From: Pseudomonas hormoni
GTDB taxonomy: Bacteria > Pseudomonadota > Gammaproteobacteria > Pseudomonadales > Pseudomonadaceae
DNA length: 64,000 bases
Reading direction: 5' to 3'
Assembly: GCF_018502625.1 (NCBI RefSeq)
Contig: NZ_CP075566.1
Coordinates: 3,086,001 to 3,150,000, forward strand
In this document: positions 59,907-64,000 of the stretch, in pieces
Layout of the letters: the number at the start of each line of letters is the position of its first letter
How positions within the stretch are numbered: the stretch's first letter is position 1
The notes under the pieces: generated by a model
What the model was told of the DNA's origin: nothing
Database searches by the model: none
The model's input: the letters and a program-made list of their open reading frames with translations, nothing else
Position numbers and translations under genes: made by a program

Positions 59907-60007
59907 CCTCATCGCGAGCAGGCTCGCTCCCACAGTGGATCTTCGGCGTACACAGATTTTGTGCTCATTGAAGAGCCAATGTGGGAGCGAGCCTGCTCGC
60001 GATGAGG
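59907..60007. repeat. REPIN-type inverted repeat, 'tgtgggagcgagcctgctcgcgatgagg' family
   Basis: Arms cctcatcgcgagcaggctcgctcccaca and its reverse complement are perfect, about 60 bases apart; upstream of the GNAT gene. Confidence 0.9.
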
Positions 60008-60080
60008 CCAGACGCAACAACACTAAACCGTGACCTTGAAACCATGACAGGGCGAGCTACATAAAGCCGCGACGTGCACC

Positions 60081-60650
60081 CTATTGCTGCGGCGCAACCA
60101 TGCGGAAGCGGATGTTGATATCGTCGGAAACCACCGTGTCCGCCCACTCGCCCTCGCCTATTTTGAAATCGCTGCGCTTGAGCGTCAGCTGGCCATCGAA
60201 GATGCCGATGGCGTTCTCGGCCTTCAGTTGCACAGGCACTTCCACCACGCGGGTAATGCCCCTGAGCATGAGTTTGCCGGTGATCGAGTAGCGGTTGTTA
60301 CCCAATGATTTCACAGCGGTCGACTCAAACGTCGCCACCGGCGAGTTCGCGGTGTCGAACCAGGCTGGCTTTTTCAGTTCGTCATTGGCGTCACTGCTGC
60401 CGGCATCGATGCTGTCGAGCTGGATCGTGAGCGCGGCGTGGGCCGCCGAAGGGTTTGCAGTGTCGAATTCCAGCGTGCCTTCGAATTTGCTGAACGTGCC
60501 GTAGACCCGCGAACTGAACTGGTTGTAAGTGAACGAAAGGGTGCTGGCGGTCGCATTGACGTTTGTGTACTCGACGGCATCGGCGCATGACAAAACGCCG
60601 AAGGTGAGCGCGACAACCCATGCAGTGAAATGCGGAAATCGAGGATTCAT
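60081..60650 (-). CDS. YceI family periplasmic protein
   Basis: A 189-residue protein from ATG 60650 (GGAGAG); the longer frame to 60815 lacks coding composition. A signal peptide ends ADA (residue 26). The lipocalin-like YceI barrel follows: STLSFTYNQFSSRVYGTFSKFEGTLEFD, then SDFKIGEGEWADTVVSDDINIRFRM. YceI proteins bind isoprenoids or other hydrophobic molecules in the periplasm, some induced at high pH. No neighbour in an operon. Confidence 0.86.
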   Translation of the reverse strand: MNPRFPHFTAWVVALTFGVLSCADAVEYTNVNATASTLSFTYNQFSSRVYGTFSKFEGTLEFDTANPSAAHAALTIQLDSIDAGSSDANDELKKPAWFDTANSPVATFESTAVKSLGNNRYSITGKLMLRGITRVVEVPVQLKAENAIGIFDGQLTLKRSDFKIGEGEWADTVVSDDINIRFRMVAPQQ

Positions 60651-60866
60651 GGGACTCTCCGGGCGGGGCTCCCGTTTGCATTGACGGCTGCACGCGCAAG
60701 CGCGCCACAGGTGGACTAAAGCAAAGATCCACCGTTTATGCCACTGGCCGCAATGCTCGTCTGATTCCACCGATTTGATCAGGTTGCTGCACTGTTTCGC
60801 CACCGTTTTCTGCAATAGCGTGAACCCATCCGGCGCCAGCCCGTGGCGCCGGTGAGTCCTGTCGCA

Positions 60867-61319
60867 TCACTCGGTGATGACGTTCAATGCCACGTCGATG
60901 TTGCCGCGGGTGGCTTTCGAGTACGGGCAGATCTGGTCGGCCGTGTGCGCCAGCTTCGTTGCAATCTCGTTCGACAGGCCCGGCACACGCAGGGTCAGTC
61001 GAGCCTGCAGGAAGTACGCCTGGCCGGTCTGGCCCAGATCGACTTCGATCTCCACGGCCGTATCTGCTGGCAGTGTCACGTTCAGGTCGTTGGCCACCAG
61101 TCCGACGGCGGCGGTGTAGCAGGCAGACCAGGCGCCGGCGAACAATTGCTCGGCAGTCGGGTGCGGCTGAGTGTTCGAGAACACGTGCGCCGGTGTGGCG
61201 CTGCCGGGCGAAGACAGCACGATGTCGAGGCTGCCGCTATGACCGCGCGAGGTCTTGCCGGCGGCGCTGACGGTGGTGTGGGTTTTGCCGGTGGCCAGTA
61301 CTTTTTCGATCTTGCTCAT
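60867..61319 (-). CDS. Ohr-type organic hydroperoxide reductase, copy 1
   Basis: A 150-residue OsmC-superfamily peroxidase. The catalytic cysteines are Cys67 (FAGAWSACYTAAVG) and Cys131 (ADQICPYSKATRGNIDV), spacing typical of Ohr (Cys60 and Cys124 in shorter members). It reduces organic hydroperoxides with electrons from lipoylated proteins. A near-copy lies 71 bases away on the same strand; this copy is the downstream one. A short palindrome ATCGCacGCGAT precedes it. Confidence 0.88.
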   Translation of the reverse strand: MSKIEKVLATGKTHTTVSAAGKTSRGHSGSLDIVLSSPGSATPAHVFSNTQPHPTAEQLFAGAWSACYTAAVGLVANDLNVTLPADTAVEIEVDLGQTGQAYFLQARLTLRVPGLSNEIATKLAHTADQICPYSKATRGNIDVALNVITE

Positions 61320-61356
61320 GATGATTACCTTAAGGTTTGTTTGCGTATGCGCTTTT

Positions 61357-61368
61357 ATCGCACGCGAT
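61357..61368. promoter_or_regulatory. Palindrome before Ohr copy 1
   Basis: ATCGC-AC-GCGAT, about 40 bases before the start of the downstream Ohr gene. It may be an OhrR-like operator; the typical TACAATT core is absent, so support is weak. Confidence 0.3.
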
Positions 61369-61390
61369 GTTTATGAGATTAAAAAAACAC

Positions 61391-61843
61391 TTAAACAGTG
61401 ATGACGTTCAGCGCCACGTCGATGTTGCCGCGAGTCGCTTTCGAGTACGGGCAGATCTGGTCGGCGGTGTGCGCCAGCGTCGTTGCGATTTCATGCGACA
61501 GGCCCGGTACACGCAGCGTCAGTCGAGCTTGAAGAAAGTACTCCGCACCGCCCTGCCCCAGGTCGACTTCGATGTCGACCGACAGATCCGCCGGCAGCAC
61601 CACGTTCAAGTCATTGGCCACCAGACCGACCGCTGCGGTGTAGCAAGCCGACCATGCACCGGCGAACAGTTGCTCGGCAGTCGGGTGAGGCTGGGTCGCT
61701 GCAAACACGTGAGCTGGCTTGGCAGTGCCCGGCGTCGACAGAGTGATGTCGAGGGTGCCGTTGTGGCCGCGGGACGTGTTGCCGGCAGCGCTGGCGGTGG
61801 TGTGGGTTTTGCCGGTGGCCAGGACTTTTTCGATCTTGCTCAT
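61391..61843 (-). CDS. Ohr-type organic hydroperoxide reductase, copy 2
   Basis: A 150-residue paralogue of the neighbouring gene; about 20 of 150 residues differ, mainly on the surface (for example at residues 17-49 and 82-103), while Cys67, Cys131 and the GAWSACYTAAVGLVANDLNV core are identical. It is the upstream copy of the tandem pair. Same expected reaction, reduction of organic hydroperoxides. Confidence 0.88.
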   Translation of the reverse strand: MSKIEKVLATGKTHTTASAAGNTSRGHNGTLDITLSTPGTAKPAHVFAATQPHPTAEQLFAGAWSACYTAAVGLVANDLNVVLPADLSVDIEVDLGQGGAEYFLQARLTLRVPGLSHEIATTLAHTADQICPYSKATRGNIDVALNVITV

Positions 61844-62124
61844 GGGGTGAATCCTCTACGGTGCAATGGGTGTTTGATTTCTTGTCGCGTTCGATTGTGT
61901 CGTGTGCGATGGATTAATATTCACTCAGGGACGCATCGGTGTCAATAGGTCATCGTGCACCTCGCCGACGAGTGGTAATCACCTCATCTGCCACCTTCGA
62001 TTCCGCGGCACGCGTGTACCGGGGCCAAAAGCAGTCAGCTTCGTCGCGTTTCGTCTAACCTCACAAAGCGCCTTGCCGTGGGCGGCGCCTCGATCGTGTT
62101 CCGTTAATGCACCGGAGAATTTCC

Positions 62125-62976
62125 ATGCTCAAACGTACCCTGGCATTGACTGCCGGCCTGGCCCTGTCTTTTTGCACCCTGCTGTCGCAGGCCGCCGACA
62201 CCCTGAAAGTCAGCGCGATTCCCGATGAAGCGCCCACCGAACTGCTGCGTAAATTCAAGCCGCTGGGCGCCTATCTGGAACAGCAATTGGGCATGAAGGT
62301 CGAGTTCGTGCCCGTCAGCGATTACCCGGCCGTGGTCGAGGCGCTGGCCACCGACCGGATCGACCTGGCGTGGCTGGGCGGCTTCACGTTCGTGCAGGCA
62401 CGCCTGAAAACCGGCAACGCGATTCCGTTGGTTCAACGCGAACAGGATGCCCAGTTCACCAGCAAATTCATCACCGCCGACCCGGCCGTCAAATCCCTCG
62501 CCGACCTCAAGGGCAAGACCTTTGCCTTCGGTTCGGTGTCTTCCACGTCGGGCAGCCTCATGCCGCGTTACTTCATGCTGAAGGACGGCATCAAGCCGGA
62601 AACCTACTTCAGCCGCGTCGGCTACTCCGGCGCCCATGACGCCACGGTCGCGTGGGTCCAGGCCGGCAAGGTGGACGCCGGGGTGCTGAACGCCAGCGTG
62701 TGGGAAAAACTGGTCGCGGCCGGCAAGGTCGACACCAACAAGGTCAAAGTGTTTGCGACCACCCCCGCCTACTTCGACTACAACTGGACGGTGCGCGGGA
62801 CCCTCGACCCGGCGCTGGCGGCCAAGATAAAAGCCGCGTTCCTCGCGCTCGACCCGGCGAAACCGAAGGACAAGGAGATTCTGGATTTGCAGGCCGCCAG
62901 CCGATTCATCGAAACCAGCCCTGAAAACTACAAGGGAATCGAGGAAGCCGCACGCGCCGCCGAACTGCTCAAATGA
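62125..62976 (+). CDS. PhnD-like ABC transporter solute-binding protein (putative selenate/phosphonate type)
   Basis: A 283-residue periplasmic binding protein from ATG 62125 (GGAGA). A signal peptide ends SQAA (about residue 23). The mature part ([66 protein letters not shown]) is the PhnD/phosphite-phosphonate fold; a subgroup is named putative selenate binding protein. The SSTSGS segment likely holds the oxyanion. It overlaps the ATPase gene by 4 bases. Confidence 0.83.
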   Translation: MLKRTLALTAGLALSFCTLLSQAADTLKVSAIPDEAPTELLRKFKPLGAYLEQQLGMKVEFVPVSDYPAVVEALATDRIDLAWLGGFTFVQARLKTGNAIPLVQREQDAQFTSKFITADPAVKSLADLKGKTFAFGSVSSTSGSLMPRYFMLKDGIKPETYFSRVGYSGAHDATVAWVQAGKVDAGVLNASVWEKLVAAGKVDTNKVKVFATTPAYFDYNWTVRGTLDPALAAKIKAAFLALDPAKPKDKEILDLQAASRFIETSPENYKGIEEAARAAELLK

Positions 62977-63770
62977 CGTTGCATCTGACCCAGGTCAGCC
63001 TTACCCATGCCAACGGCGTTCAGGCGCTGCGTGGCGTGGATTTGCACATCGAGGCCCGCGAACAGGTCGCCATTATCGGACCGTCCGGCGCGGGCAAGTC
63101 GAGCCTCCTCAACCTGCTCGCCACCGCCCTGCGACCGGACGACGGTGAGCTGCAAGTGCTCGGCGAGCACGCCTGGCAACTGTCGGCCGGTCAGCGTCAG
63201 CGCCTGCGCGCACGCATCGGTTTGATCCATCAAGCGCCGCCGTTGCCACCGCGCCAGCGTGTGGTCACGGCCGTTCTGGCCGGCAAGCTGGGTCAATGGG
63301 GTTTGGGCAAGAGCCTGCTGAATTTGCTCTATCCGCTGGATATTCCGGGGGCGCGCGCCGCCTTGGCCAGGCTGGACCTGAGCGACAAACTGTTTACGCA
63401 ATGCCAGCAATTGTCCGGGGGACAGTTGCAGCGCGTGGGCATTGCCCGGGTGTTGTATCAAGCGCCCGAGGTGTTGCTGGCGGATGAGCCGGTCTCGGCC
63501 ATGGACCCGATGCTGGCCGAGCACACGCTGTCGGTGCTCTGCCGCCATGCCCGGGAGCACAACGTCACGCTGGTCGCCAGCCTGCACGCGGTGGAGCTGG
63601 CCCTGGCGCATTTTTCGCGGATCATCGGCCTGCGTGACGGGCAGATTCTGTTCGACCTGCCGGCCAGCGCTGTCGACCGCGAGCGGCTCGACACGCTCTA
63701 CGCCAATGAACAGTTGGAACGTTCACCGCTGCCCCCCGCCCACTTGAGTGTGCAGATTCCTCGATGCTGA
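62973..63770 (+). CDS. ABC transporter ATPase (PhnC-like)
   Basis: A 265-residue ATPase. Walker [14 protein letters not shown]-loop around [14 protein letters not shown], signature [10 protein letters not shown], Walker [14 protein letters not shown]-loop SLHAVELAL. It is the PhnC-type member of the transporter started by the PhnD-like gene, with which it overlaps by 4 bases. Its stop overlaps the permease start by 7 bases (ATGCTGA). Confidence 0.9.
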   Translation: MTLHLTQVSLTHANGVQALRGVDLHIEAREQVAIIGPSGAGKSSLLNLLATALRPDDGELQVLGEHAWQLSAGQRQRLRARIGLIHQAPPLPPRQRVVTAVLAGKLGQWGLGKSLLNLLYPLDIPGARAALARLDLSDKLFTQCQQLSGGQLQRVGIARVLYQAPEVLLADEPVSAMDPMLAEHTLSVLCRHAREHNVTLVASLHAVELALAHFSRIIGLRDGQILFDLPASAVDRERLDTLYANEQLERSPLPPAHLSVQIPRC

Positions 63771-64000
63771 CGTCTGGCACCCGCGATCCCGCCGCCCTGC
63801 CGCGCCTGCTGCTCAGCCTGCTGGCCATCGCCCTGCTGTGGCCGGGCATCCACTACAGCGAACTGGACCTCAGTGTGCTAATCGCGAATGACAGCCGGAG
63901 TGAAATGGGCCGGTTCGTGTCCGCCTTCTGGCCCCCGGCCCATGACGAAGCCTTCATCGAGCTGTTGCTGCAAGCCACCCTGCAAACCCTGGCCATCGCC
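63764..64000 (+). CDS. ABC transporter permease (PhnE-like), truncated by the window edge
   Basis: The first 79 codons of a permease gene, open to the right edge. A polar N-terminus ([13 protein letters not shown]) is followed by a first helix ([18 protein letters not shown]) and a periplasmic stretch ([27 protein letters not shown]), then [10 protein letters not shown], the start of the permease core typical of PhnE. It completes the ABC transporter with the two genes before it. Confidence 0.8.
   Translation, partial: MLTSGTRDPAALPRLLLSLLAIALLWPGIHYSELDLSVLIANDSRSEMGRFVSAFWPPAHDEAFIELLLQATLQTLAIA

Noticed and set aside
1..64000. CRISPR arrays, tRNA or rRNA genes, prophage
   Set aside because: Direct repeats with regular spacing, tRNA-like folds and phage structural genes were looked for and not found; the regular-looking repeats are inverted REP pairs.

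Overview
The window is chromosomal DNA of a Pseudomonas, most likely of the P. fluorescens group. The evidence is GC-rich third codon positions, Pseudomonas-specific small families (DUF2388, DUF2789, a DksA2-like protein, the Mnh/Pha antiporter) and about twenty REP/REPIN-type repeats built on a 'tgtgggagcga' or 'cctgtaggagc' core in the gaps between genes. No rRNA, tRNA, CRISPR array, transposase, integrase or phage gene was seen. Apart from the repeats it reads as ordinary Pseudomonas accessory and metabolic chromosome.

Layout. 0-2.9 kb: tail of an Mrp/Mnh-type multisubunit cation/H+ antiporter operon (C-D-E-F-G, every junction a 4-base overlap). 3-7.4 kb: a DUF3995 membrane protein, a DUF2946 protein translationally coupled to a TonB-dependent receptor, and a betaine-type solute-binding protein. 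7.4-11.3 kb: small hypothetical genes, one apparently broken, and a pair of lipoproteins. 11.3-12.3 kb: a gene-free repeat region with two inverted copies of a ~170 bp element. 12.3-19.5 kb: a chemoreceptor with a C-terminal sensor-like domain, a DksA2-like protein, a GST, a membrane protein with a 24-residue downstream microprotein, a small secreted Cys-rich protein and a two-component system. 19.6-30.6 kb: small redox enzymes with regulators (AKR-SDR-SRPBCC operon with divergent LysR; SDR with divergent GlxA-type regulator), DinB, serine/threonine dehydratase, methyltransferase and HAD genes.

30.6-49.4 kb is dominated by catabolism. One set on the minus strand encodes LysR, aldehyde dehydrogenase, MFS transporter, enolase-superfamily sugar-acid dehydratase and GMC alcohol oxidase/dehydrogenase. 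Next to it on the plus strand is a complete dipeptide-type ABC importer (Tat-exported binding protein, two permeases, a fused double ATPase), an outer-membrane porin and a LysR regulator. These face an operon for a formaldehyde-activating-enzyme (Fae) homologue, an aldo/keto reductase and a succinate-semialdehyde-type dehydrogenase. Fae normally works with tetrahydromethanopterin, which pseudomonads are not known to make, so this locus is the best candidate for an undescribed pathway.

49.7-64 kb: a Tat-exported, possibly lipid-anchored molybdopterin oxidoreductase with a membrane cytochrome b and an MxKDx-repeat protein; an rRNA-methyltransferase-like protein; a LuxR regulator, polyamine-type binding protein and DmpA-type peptidase; two TetR regulators, each with a clear palindromic operator shared with a divergent gene; GNAT and YceI proteins; a tandem pair of Ohr-type peroxidases; and the start of a phosphonate/selenate-type ABC transporter operon that runs off the right edge.
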